5,849 bases of DNA, from contig NVVG01000296.1 in the NCBI GenBank assembly GCA_002402125.1, positions 1 to 5,849 on the forward strand. Reading direction: 5' to 3'. The notes below the pieces were generated by a model, which saw only the letters and a list, made by a program, of their open reading frames with translations, was not told the origin of the DNA and ran no database searches. The position numbers and the translations under genes were made by a program. Shown in pieces: positions 1-4,849 of the stretch; the first letter of the stretch is position 1, and every line of letters begins with the position of its first letter. Source of the stretch: Moraxellaceae bacterium. GTDB lineage: Bacteria > Pseudomonadota > Gammaproteobacteria > Pseudomonadales > Ketobacteraceae.

Positions 1-346
1 ATGCTATATGTTTTTTCTTTCGTTTGCTTCTCCTTAGGACAAACAGCGAAAATATCAATAAAGCTACCCCAGGAAAGTAGTAACCAGCGACACCGGCTGC
101 TTCTATAAGTAAATCGGGGCCATTCATGCCCTGGTAAAAAACAGCGTCCGGACTTGCACTAAAGATAATGATGAATGACAGTAATAGGAGCGGGATTCCA
201 ACAACCCATTGGAACCAAGTGCGCTTTAATACGTAGGGTCGCATTTCATCATTCATCTTTCTATTTTTTCTGGTGTGGATGAGTGCTGAAATTAACAGTG
301 TTAGCAGTGCTAAAACACACAATAAAGAAATATGATTTGAATTCAA
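1..346 (-). CDS. Three-helix integral membrane protein, partial, TTG start
   Basis: This reading frame is open from a TTG codon (346-344) to the window edge, 115 codons with no stop. AGGAG at 360-356 lies nine bases before the TTG, and an in-frame TAA at 355-353 blocks a longer start. The product has three hydrophobic segments, roughly residues 6-23, 44-63 and 86-104, with basic stretches after the first (TRKNRK) and third (RRSKRKKK), so it should sit in the inner membrane. An internal ATG at residue 31 would drop the first helix and lacks the good ribosome-binding site, so TTG is preferred. It is the first gene after the attC at 372-437. Its 3' end and its own attC lie outside the window. 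I do not recognise the family. The coding call is supported by the continuous frame, the ribosome-binding site and the clear hydrophobic pattern. Confidence 0.7.
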   Translation of the reverse strand, partial: MNSNHISLLCVLALLTLLISALIHTRKNRKMNDEMRPYVLKRTWFQWVVGIPLLLLSFIIIFSASPDAVFYQGMNGPDLLIEAAGVAGYYFPGVALLIFSLFVLRRSKRKKKHIA

Positions 347-355
347 CGCCCGTTA

Positions 356-360
356 CTCCT
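356..360 (-). promoter_or_regulatory. Shine-Dalgarno AGGAG that decides a TTG start
   Basis: AGGAG on the minus strand lies nine bases upstream of the TTG at 346-344. It is one of the two clearest ribosome-binding sites in the window and the main reason for accepting the non-ATG start of the membrane protein at the left edge. Confidence 0.6.
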
Positions 361-371
361 GTATTTTTAAT

Positions 372-437
372 ATATAACGCCATTGTCTTGCGTGTAATGA
401 GCTTGCGAATGAAATCGCTAGCACAATCTTGTTAGGC
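372..437 (-). other. attC site, 66 bp, canonical
   Basis: Read on the minus strand the site runs from GCCTAAC (437-431), followed by AAG, to GGC-GTTATAT (box 378-372). Next to the spacers the arms share ATTGT and, further in, TAGCG/TTGCG, so a bulged hairpin forms. GCCTAAC is complementary to the GTTAGGC that opens the DUF1330 cassette, so the site belongs to that cassette. The GTTATAT box opens the next cassette, which carries the TTG-start membrane gene. Confidence 0.85.
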
Positions 438-755
438 ATGCGTTGATTCATCGACACTATCTCTCCAAGAGCTACCTTCTACCAAAATTAATTTACTATC
501 TGTAGTTCGATGCCGAATAGCAAATATAGGTTGTATTTCCGGGTCAGATAAAAAAGCCTTAGCGTTGTCTTTCGACGAAAACTCTAGCACCACTACTCTC
601 TCAGGCTTCCAGTCACCCTCAATTAGTTCAGGCTCAACGCCTTCAACTATATACTTGCCTTCATGTTTTTCTAGATAAGTCGGAATTTTATTAATATATT
701 CCATAAATCCAGGAAAATCCTTAATTGCTAAATCTAAAATCAGGTAGGTCTTCAT
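432..755 (-). CDS. DUF1330-like small protein
   Basis: A 107-residue product that resembles the DUF1330 family, small proteins with a dimeric alpha/beta-barrel (ferredoxin-like) fold and no settled function. The family pattern is visible. There is an N-terminal strand (MKTYLILDLAIKD), a region giving GKYIVEGVEPELIEGDW, then a PERVVVLEFSS strand followed by the helix and 'speYq' equivalent (LSDPEIQPIFAIR), and a final strand ending LILVEG. There is no signal peptide, so it is probably cytoplasmic. The frame is open upstream to an ATG at 794, but that codon lies inside the preceding attC. MKTYLI at 755 matches where the family normally begins. The ribosome-binding site is weak (GG about seven bases upstream). 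The stop TAA is the one inside the attC box GCCTAAC, so the last codons are shaped by the recombination site. Family call from pattern recognition only. Confidence 0.85.
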   Translation of the reverse strand: MKTYLILDLAIKDFPGFMEYINKIPTYLEKHEGKYIVEGVEPELIEGDWKPERVVVLEFSSKDNAKAFLSDPEIQPIFAIRHRTTDSKLILVEGSSWRDSVDESTHA

Positions 756-779
756 ATAAATACCATATAGTTTTAGTTT

Positions 780-863
780 GCCTAACGCCTTCAATTGGCG
801 CGTATATTATTTTGTGACGAAGGAGCAGCATAAAATATGTCTCTCAACTGGTTCTTGTTAGGC
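780..863 (-). other. attC site, 84 bp, canonical
   Basis: On the minus strand it runs from GCCTAAC (863-857), followed by AAG, to GGC-GTTAGGC (786-780). Inside the boxes the arms share CAGTTG/CAATTG-like and TATTTTATG/TATTTTGTG-like segments separated by unpaired bases, a typical bulged attC hairpin with an A/T-rich central part. It closes the DUF4288-like cassette and opens the DUF1330-like one. Spurious reading frames run through it on the minus strand. Confidence 0.9.
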
Positions 864-866
864 ATT

Positions 867-1274
867 TTATTCGGTGTCATCAAATGCTTCAAGCTCACCC
901 TTCTCGCGTACCCAAGACTCAACTCTACCAACAGTAACGTCCTTATCATCATCAAACAGTATTTCAGTACCATCTGGATCAAGCTCATCGTAGATTGGTA
1001 TAAGGCTACTTAACCCTTCAAAAATCCATCTGCCTTTGCGCTCTTTTCCATTCGACCAGTCGCTCTTATTCTCTACGCCAGAATTCCCATACTCAATGGC
1101 TTTTTGATAAGCCGACTCTCGATCGTTCGCCTTTAAAATCACGACATTTGTAAAGGCGCGGCATCGTCTACGCTTGTTATCCAAGTCTTCATCGTCAAAC
1201 TGAAATCGCTCTATAATTGTGGCGACCCACCAACCATGTGGACTTTTGTTTCTATCCGGAATGTTCTTATCCAT
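867..1274 (-). CDS. DUF4288-like protein
   Basis: A 135-residue soluble protein resembling DUF4288. It has an N-terminal WWVATIIERF strand, a middle NVVILKANDRESAYQKAIEYG (strand, then a helix rich in A/K that the family uses), a GRWIFEGLSSLIPIYDEL segment, and the DGTEI motif. The C-terminal tail is acidic (ends ELEAFDDTE). Function in the family is not established. The frame is open back to an ATG at 1295, but that lies inside the preceding attC. Cassette-internal starts are ATG 1280 and ATG 1274; 1274 is chosen because an AGG in the attC core lies seven bases upstream of it. The stop TAA is just before the attC box at 863. No signal peptide or membrane segment is seen, so it is likely cytoplasmic. 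Family assignment is by pattern only. Confidence 0.82.
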   Translation of the reverse strand: MDKNIPDRNKSPHGWWVATIIERFQFDDEDLDNKRRRCRAFTNVVILKANDRESAYQKAIEYGNSGVENKSDWSNGKERKGRWIFEGLSSLIPIYDELDPDGTEILFDDDKDVTVGRVESWVREKGELEAFDDTE

Positions 1275-1280
1275 TTGCAT

Positions 1281-1358
1281 GCCTAACGCCAACATGAGCC
1301 GCGCGACGACAGGAGTGTCGGGCGACCAACGGGAGCGTAATCTATGTTCTTGTTAGGC
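1281..1358 (-). other. attC site, 78 bp, canonical with apical hairpin
   Basis: On the minus strand it runs from GCCTAAC (1358-1352), followed by AAG, to GGC-GTTAGGC (1287-1281). Next to the spacers both arms carry AACAT, with one extra base in the right arm, the usual extrahelical base. A separate perfect 5-bp hairpin (CGACA/TGTCG with a 4-base loop, 1307-1320) sits toward the tip. It ends the zinc-ribbon cassette (1353-1865), whose stop codon lies in its first box, and opens the DUF4288-like cassette. Confidence 0.9.
1282..1284 (-). promoter_or_regulatory. Shine-Dalgarno-like AGG inside attC core
   Basis: The AGG of the box GTTAGGC lies seven bases before the ATG at 1274. No other ribosome-binding site is present for the DUF4288-like gene, so the attC core itself may provide it. 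Confidence 0.35.
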
Positions 1359-1865
1359 ATTTACACTACGCTCCATTTTTTGAACTACTAGATCACGAAC
1401 CTTTGCCGAAAGAAATTGTGATGGTATATACTTTAAACTATACCCATGTCGTGACGGTCTAGAGGTTTCCTTAACGAAATTTAGAATTATTTGAGCATGA
1501 TCTTTACCCCATGCCCATAACAGCTCCCCTCGAATTTCCCATTGCCAATATGCATCGCTTGGCCAATTCAATTTGTGCTTTCGATTCGAGTGGCAGTGAG
1601 AGCACTGAACCAGACCATTCGTAAGTAAAGGATAACCCCCTTTGCCGGTATCACCTCCACCTCTGAGATATTGGCTTGAACCGGAAGGTGCCTTCCAAGT
1701 TATTTGGGACGGAAACCTTTCTAATACAGTCCAACCACCCCACTGATGGGTTGGTCTTGTTTCATCTGGACGAACCTCGTTTTTCGACAAGAACTCAAAT
1801 GGCTCCTCGAAATTTGCTAAGCCCCTACAATCGGGACACTTTATTTCAATTGGCTCGTACTTCAT
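1353..1865 (-). CDS. Hypothetical protein with two CxxC knuckles (zinc-ribbon type)
   Basis: A 170-residue soluble protein of a family I do not recognise by name. Two CxxC pairs, C10-x2-C13 near the N-terminus and C88-x2-C91 in VQCSHCHSNRKH, could bind one zinc ion as a split ribbon with a long insert, or two separately. Between them lies a Trp/Gly-rich segment (HQWGGW at 40-45, then a run of Gly at 69-77). After the second knuckle comes a Trp-rich stretch (NWPSDAYWQWEIRGELLWAW, residues 100-119), then a helical C-terminal part. The start at 1865 is the first ATG in the cassette, eight bases after the AGG of the attC core. The stop TAA is the one inside the attC box GCCTAAC. Metal binding is inferred from the cysteines; nucleic-acid or protein binding cannot be told from the sequence. 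Confidence 0.85.
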   Translation of the reverse strand: MKYEPIEIKCPDCRGLANFEEPFEFLSKNEVRPDETRPTHQWGGWTVLERFPSQITWKAPSGSSQYLRGGGDTGKGGYPLLTNGLVQCSHCHSNRKHKLNWPSDAYWQWEIRGELLWAWGKDHAQIILNFVKETSRPSRHGYSLKYIPSQFLSAKVRDLVVQKMERSVNA

Positions 1866-1872
1866 TTTGTAT

Positions 1873-1928
1873 GCCTAACGCCTAAAGCTTGCGCGCCTTT
1901 TTGCGTCGATAGCCTTTTCTTGTTACAT
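1873..1928 (-). other. attC site, 56 bp, canonical
   Basis: On the minus strand it runs from ATGTAAC (1928-1922), followed by AAG, to GGC-GTTAGGC (1879-1873). The arms pair through AAAGGCT/AAA-GCT, with one extra G in the left arm, and through GC-rich bases at the tip. ATGTAAC is complementary to the GTTACAT that opens the 358-codon cassette, assigning the site to that cassette. Its first box also supplies the TAA stop of that gene. Confidence 0.88.
1874..1876 (-). promoter_or_regulatory. Shine-Dalgarno-like AGG inside attC core
   Basis: The AGG of GTTAGGC lies eight bases before the ATG at 1865, with only CATACAAA between them. It is the only candidate ribosome-binding site for the zinc-ribbon gene. 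Confidence 0.35.
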
Positions 1929-2999
1929 GTTATCAATTCGACGTCGTTCTTTCATCGCCATCTTCTTATACATCCTTGCTTTCAAGGTGAAGCCACATTT
2001 ATCTGCGGCTTTCCAGCCAGCTTCAAGCCCAACAAAAGCAATATAATTCATTTTCTTAAACCAGCTGTGGGCAATCCTAAAAGCAGCTCTAGCTACATCA
2101 ATGTCATTGGATGCTAGAGTATATTCAAACGCTTCGTGAACTGCCATACGACCAAGCCCTACTTGCCTCCAATTATCAAACTGAATGAATTGTTTGTCTA
2201 TGGCTTTGATGATATCTAATCCTTCTTCAGCACCTCCCATTTTTGTATATAGTTTTAGTAAATCTTGATTGCTACTCGCCTTATCCCAATTGGTTTTCTT
2301 CGAGACTAATTCCTTTTTAACAAGCTCAATCGCTTTTGTAAACTCTCCAAGTTCAATGTATGCATACTTTAAAGTGCTGTCTTTTTGCTCAGACTCGGTT
2401 GCAGATTCTTTCCATTTTTTTAGATATTTCTTTGCAAGTTCCTTATCTTCAAAATATATACTTCTTTCATATAATCCAAAAATAGGCTCGTCAGATTCGC
2501 TTTCTGGAAACCGGTTCGATAACTTGTTCCACCAACTATCAAGGTTTTCAGCCAAACCCATTGAAGAAAAACCTCCCTTAACCTCATCGTATAGCTCAGG
2601 ATCGTTTTGAAATACGTATTCTTCAGTTTTTTCCCGAAGAGCTATATACATAAACTCCCGATCAAAACCACAGCCAGTATCAAAGTTAGCAAACTTAGCT
2701 CTATAGAAAAGTGAAATATCTAAAGGGGTAGAAAATCTTGCCAAAAGATATGCCCCCAGCCAGAGAGTATCTCCAATTCCCTGAAAATCGTCTTTCTCCC
2801 TTGCAATGATTTCTTGCTCAAATAGATATCTGATTAGCTCTTCATCGCTTTTCTTAAAATCGTATTGAAGAGAAATCAAGAGAGAGTAGCGTTTTTTTTC
2901 ATTAGAGTCGAAAGATCCTCGCTCATCCGAATTCGCTTCATTATATGAAACCTCAATCCAGGTATTTTTTTCTTTCCTATATAAATCTAAATCTATCAT
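1923..2999 (-). CDS. Large alpha-helical (TPR-like) hypothetical protein
   Basis: At 358 residues this is by far the largest product in the window. It has no signal peptide or membrane segment. From about residue 180 to 345 it is a series of amphipathic helices resembling tetratricopeptide-type repeats: KELAKKYLKKW, then TLKYAYIELGEFTKAIELVKK (residues 209-229, close to a TPR unit with the small-residue and Y/A spacing), then DLLKLYTKMGGAEEGLDIIKAI, and a later pair around 300-350. The N-terminal half is helical too, with less obvious periodicity. Such scaffolds bind proteins, so a cytoplasmic adaptor or regulatory role is plausible but unproven. The start at 2999 has AGG five bases upstream and lies just inside the cassette. 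The stop TAA is the one in the attC box ATGTAAC. Its codon use looks A/T-rich compared with the genes at 1-1865. Exact family not recognised. Confidence 0.85.
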   Translation of the reverse strand: MIDLDLYRKEKNTWIEVSYNEANSDERGSFDSNEKKRYSLLISLQYDFKKSDEELIRYLFEQEIIAREKDDFQGIGDTLWLGAYLLARFSTPLDISLFYRAKFANFDTGCGFDREFMYIALREKTEEYVFQNDPELYDEVKGGFSSMGLAENLDSWWNKLSNRFPESESDEPIFGLYERSIYFEDKELAKKYLKKWKESATESEQKDSTLKYAYIELGEFTKAIELVKKELVSKKTNWDKASSNQDLLKLYTKMGGAEEGLDIIKAIDKQFIQFDNWRQVGLGRMAVHEAFEYTLASNDIDVARAAFRIAHSWFKKMNYIAFVGLEAGWKAADKCGFTLKARMYKKMAMKERRRIDNM

Positions 3000-3015
3000 T
3001 ACTGCCTATCTGTAC

Positions 3016-3066
3016 ATGTAACGCTTTGATCTGCCGCCGACGGGCGGTAGCATCACCTTGTTGAAT
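3016..3066 (-). other. attC site, 51 bp, canonical
   Basis: On the minus strand it runs from ATTCAAC (3066-3060), followed by AAG, to AGC-GTTACAT (3022-3016). The arms pair through TGAT, a bulged G, CT, one mismatch and CCGCC, closed by a 4-base loop (CGTC), a textbook short attC hairpin with an extrahelical base. ATTCAAC is complementary to the GTTGAAT that opens the upstream lipoprotein cassette. Confidence 0.9.
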
Positions 3067-3094
3067 GATCGCACCGAAACAATTTTAAATAAGG

Positions 3095-3532
3095 TTAGTT
3101 CCATACGCTTTTTTCACATTGGCTATGCATGTAGGAATATACATCATAAACAATGAAATTTCCTTTAGTGGGCTCCAAAGCCCTTCCATCAACAGCAGTT
3201 AATTGATACTCATACGCATTAAACAACTTCAGAAATGCTTCCTCAAACTCTCTACTTACCGGATCTACAACTACGATGTTTACAGGTTTCCCTTTAGAAT
3301 CAAAATCAAATTCAACTTTAACTTTCACAGATGTGGAATTAAGTAAAGAGTGAAAACTTCGGATCACTTCCCAAGTCTTAACGTTACTTCCACCTAACCG
3401 GTACTTTCCCTGATCGTAATTCAATTCATAGGACGGAATCGCATTATACTTTATGTTATTAGTACATTTTGTACAGGAACTAATTCCATGGCACAGAAGC
3501 AGAAATGTAATGAACAAAACAATTTTTTTCAT
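3095..3532 (-). CDS. Lipoprotein with TonB C-terminal-like domain
   Basis: The 145-residue product starts with a lipoprotein signal: MKK, a hydrophobic core (residues 4-13), then the lipobox I-S-S-C with Cys20 as the lipidated residue. Residue 21 is Thr, so sorting to the outer membrane is expected. Residues about 68-131 look like the TonB C-terminal fold: a VKVKVEFDFDSKGKPVNIVVV hairpin, a helix (REFEEAFLKLFNAYEY), then a short segment and the final strand GNFIVYDVY. Classic TonB is inner-membrane anchored and Pro-rich, and neither feature is present, so this is not an ordinary energy transducer. The frame is open upstream to an ATG at 3727, but that version crosses the attC at 3575-3630 and runs into the neighbouring cassette. 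The ATG at 3532 alone gives a signal peptide. No strong ribosome-binding site is visible. Domain call from pattern only. Confidence 0.8.
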   Translation of the reverse strand: MKKIVLFITFLLLCHGISSCTKCTNNIKYNAIPSYELNYDQGKYRLGGSNVKTWEVIRSFHSLLNSTSVKVKVEFDFDSKGKPVNIVVVDPVSREFEEAFLKLFNAYEYQLTAVDGRALEPTKGNFIVYDVYSYMHSQCEKSVWN

Positions 3533-3574
3533 AATAGCTGTATTGGATTCACCAACCACACGTAGATAAAATAG

Positions 3575-3630
3575 ATTCAACGCTTCAAACAATATCGCAT
3601 TTTTACGTATATTGATTTGTCTTGTTATGT
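3575..3630 (-). other. attC site, 56 bp, canonical
   Basis: On the minus strand it runs from ACATAAC (3630-3624), followed by AAG, to AGC-GTTGAAT (3581-3575). The arms pair as CAAATCAATAT against ATATTGTTTG, leaving one T extrahelical, with a 13-base loop. The first box (with its flanking C, CACATAAC) is complementary to the TTATGTG that opens the Coa1-like cassette. GTTGAAT opens the lipoprotein cassette. Confidence 0.88.
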
Positions 3631-3647
3631 GAATAATAGCTAGGATT

Positions 3648-4019
3648 CTACAACTGGCATATCTCATTGAAAACAATTTTGTCCTCATTTTCATATTGAA
3701 TATTGGAAGAAACCATATATTCATCACACGATTCGGATTTAAAAACCCAGACTTGCATGCGGGCCTGTTTCACCTTTCCTTGAACTTCATACTCATAACC
3801 AGCGCTTCTATTGCTTTGACCTAATGTATGCCCGCCACTAATAAAAGAAATTTTCTGCACATCTCCTATGAGATGTTTAATTTCAGCACTGTTATCTATG
3901 TATTTTAAAGCAGCTTGATATTCGGTTGTACTAGTAACTCTATAATTTCCGTAATATACGATTGCCAAAATTGATACAATAAATAAAGCAATCCCTACAT
4001 CCTTAATTCCAAACTTCAT
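3648..4019 (-). CDS. Membrane-anchored Coa1-like protein
   Basis: A 123-residue protein with one N-terminal membrane helix (about residues 8-23) and a small C-terminal domain predicted to lie outside the cytoplasm. The order of elements resembles the Coa1 (cytochrome oxidase assembly factor 1) family found in bacterial hypothetical proteins. A helix ending at YQAALKYIDNSAEIKHLIGD is followed by strands containing SFISGGHTLGQ, a GYEYEVQGKVKQARMQVWVF hairpin (the 'v.G..g...v.v' signature), and a closing strand. In mitochondria Coa1 acts in cytochrome oxidase assembly; bacterial cassette members are uncharacterised, so that role should not be assumed. Cys98 and Cys121 are the only cysteines and could pair in the periplasm. 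The start at 4019 is the first ATG after the attC-like site, with GAG nine bases upstream. The stop TAG lies shortly before the attC at 3630. Confidence 0.78.
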   Translation of the reverse strand: MKFGIKDVGIALFIVSILAIVYYGNYRVTSTTEYQAALKYIDNSAEIKHLIGDVQKISFISGGHTLGQSNRSAGYEYEVQGKVKQARMQVWVFKSESCDEYMVSSNIQYENEDKIVFNEICQL

Positions 4020-4040
4020 TATATTATTCTCTACAACTTG

Positions 4041-4076
4041 TCACATAATGTCCTATTAATATGCGGCGTTATTTGG
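4041..4076 (-). other. Degenerate, short attC-like site with reversed polarity marks
   Basis: On the minus strand it reads CCAAATAAC-GCC, a central A/T-rich segment, GGACATTATGTGA. The outer boxes pair through ATAA/TTAT, but the inner arms barely pair and the whole site is only about 36 bp. Canonical sites in this window have AACAAG at the left box and GCGTT at the right box. Here the left box is followed by GCC, which read on the plus strand is GGCGTTATTT, a good right box of the opposite orientation, and the minus-strand right box has ATTATGT instead of GTTATGT. It lies exactly where an attC is expected, between the lipoprotein and Coa1-like genes, and the TTATGTG that follows matches the first box of the Coa1-like cassette's own attC. 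Confidence 0.6.
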
Positions 4077-4078
4077 CG

Positions 4079-4537
4079 TCACAATTGAACAGCTTGTTCT
4101 ATGCTTTTATTGAACAACTCTTGTGATTCATTGGTGTAAAATCGATGCTCTATCACCTTAAAAATAGGGTGCTGATCATTTCTAAATAAAACTACTGATT
4201 CTTCTCCCTCACCTACTTTATATTTTGTCTGATATTTTAAAGTCACGAATGTACCAGACAGTTTATTTGTGTGTGCTTTCTTTGACATTCGTTGCCCCAT
4301 AATACTGTATGAAACTAGGTCTCCGTTTGCGGCTAAGAGGAGTTTGTGCATATTCTCTATAGATGGACCGCTAGCATCCTCTAGAATTAAAGGAGAGTAA
4401 TACCTGACGTTACCAATCCCACCATTAGTAACTCTTTCCTGCATAAGTTTTGTTGCAACTATTTTAGCTTCGTTTCCTCCTGAACAACCTACGAAAAAAA
4501 CTATAGCCATTAGCAACATTATTTTAGATGCTCTCAT
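4079..4537 (-). CDS. Lipoprotein, possibly NTF2-like (DUF4019-like pattern)
   Basis: The 152-residue product has a lipoprotein signal: charged start (MRASK), hydrophobic core, then F-V-G-C with Cys18 as the lipid-modified residue. Ser19 follows, so outer-membrane retention is expected. The mature part begins with a helix (AKIVATKLMQERV), then a loop with NVRYYSP, a helix around residues 60-70, a NGDLVSYSIMGQRM segment and a C-terminal sheet (GTFVTLKYQTKYKVGEGEESVVLFR, then PIFKVIEHRFY). The helix-then-sheet order, with 'G.fV.l.Y.tkY....eEsv.l', resembles DUF4019/NTF2-like periplasmic proteins, but the match is by eye and only suggestive. The start at 4537 has two GGAG motifs upstream (4546-4543 at five bases, 4552-4549 further out), the best initiation region in the window. 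The stop is TGA at 4081-4079, next to the attC-like site. Confidence 0.82.
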   Translation of the reverse strand: MRASKIMLLMAIVFFVGCSGGNEAKIVATKLMQERVTNGGIGNVRYYSPLILEDASGPSIENMHKLLLAANGDLVSYSIMGQRMSKKAHTNKLSGTFVTLKYQTKYKVGEGEESVVLFRNDQHPIFKVIEHRFYTNESQELFNKSIEQAVQL

Positions 4538-4542
4538 TTACT

Positions 4543-4552
4543 CTCCATCTCC
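4543..4552 (-). promoter_or_regulatory. Tandem GGAG Shine-Dalgarno motifs
   Basis: Two GGAG copies six bases apart precede the ATG at 4537; the nearer one is at five-base spacing. The farther one overlaps the end of the degenerate attC-like site at 4551-4583, so part of the site has become, or always was, a translation signal. Confidence 0.55.
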
Positions 4553-4583
4553 ATAGCGTCACCTTGGCTGGCCTGGTTATGTG
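4551..4583 (-). other. Degenerate, very short attC-like site
   Basis: On the minus strand it starts with a good first box, CACATAAC (4583-4576), followed by CAGGCC. It ends only 33 bp later in TGACGCTATGG, which resembles GGCGTTATG with two changes, including the T of the invariant GTT. Arms pair weakly beyond CATA/TATG. CACATAAC is complementary to the TTATGTG that opens the small membrane-protein cassette, so it is the proper end of that cassette. The left half is nearly the same as the left half of the palindromic site at 4850-4901, and AAGGTG near the right box is also shared, so it may be a deletion derivative of a site of that type. Confidence 0.55.
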
Positions 4584-4586
4584 CGT

Positions 4587-4838
4587 TTAATTGATCCATA
4601 TACTAACACCAATGAATAGGCCTGTACTTACACTAACAAAGACCTCATTTATAAAAATATACATACCTTTAGGTTTTTTAAATCTTGGATAGTCCCAAAA
4701 TGCTCTTACATATATACGGCCTTGAGGAGTTATAAATATAATTGCCGCTAGCCATAAATAGCAATCAAAAGGCAACGTCATCCCTAAAATAAAAGTCATC
4801 AGTACAATTGGAATAATATGAAAATCTATCTCATCCAT
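4587..4838 (-). CDS. Small integral membrane protein, unknown
   Basis: An 83-residue hydrophobic protein with three likely membrane segments: residues about 8-22, 25-38 and 63-81. They are separated by a very short turn with PFDC and by a basic loop (GRIYVRAFWDYPRFKKPKG, 40-58) that should face the cytoplasm. It has one cysteine (26). Small membrane proteins of this sort are frequent in integron cassettes; I do not recognise a family and assign no function. The start at 4838 is near the cassette border, with GGA from the start of the cassette nine bases upstream. The stop TAA lies three bases before the attC-like site. Confidence 0.75.
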   Translation of the reverse strand: MDEIDFHIIPIVLMTFILGMTLPFDCYLWLAAIIFITPQGRIYVRAFWDYPRFKKPKGMYIFINEVFVSVSTGLFIGVSIWIN

Positions 4839-4849
4839 ACGATTTATTC

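Noticed and set aside
756..794. Extension of the DUF1330-like gene to an ATG at 794
   Set aside because: That ATG lies inside the preceding attC, and the family's usual first strand starts at the ATG at 755.
791..988. Minus-strand frame of 65 codons
   Set aside because: It lies partly in an attC and overlaps the DUF4288-like gene in another frame, with no family resemblance.
1275..1295. Extension of the DUF4288-like gene to an ATG at 1295
   Set aside because: It starts inside the attC at 1281-1358, before the cassette border. The ATG at 1280 remains possible but is less well placed than 1274.
1676..2610. Plus-strand frames at 1676-1885, 1920-2117 and 2269-2610
   Set aside because: They are antisense to well-supported genes, two of them run into the attC site or its edge, and their translations show no recognisable domain.
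3533..3727. Upstream extension of the TonB-C-like lipoprotein to an ATG at 3727
   Set aside because: The extension runs through the attC at 3575-3630 and overlaps the end of the Coa1-like gene; the ATG at 3532 starts a clean lipoprotein signal peptide.
4018..4045. Possible cassette promoter: TATAAT at 4023-4018 with GTGACA upstream on the minus strand
   Set aside because: The spacer is about 15 bases and the TATAAT overlaps the start codon, so transcription would begin inside the gene. Not convincing.
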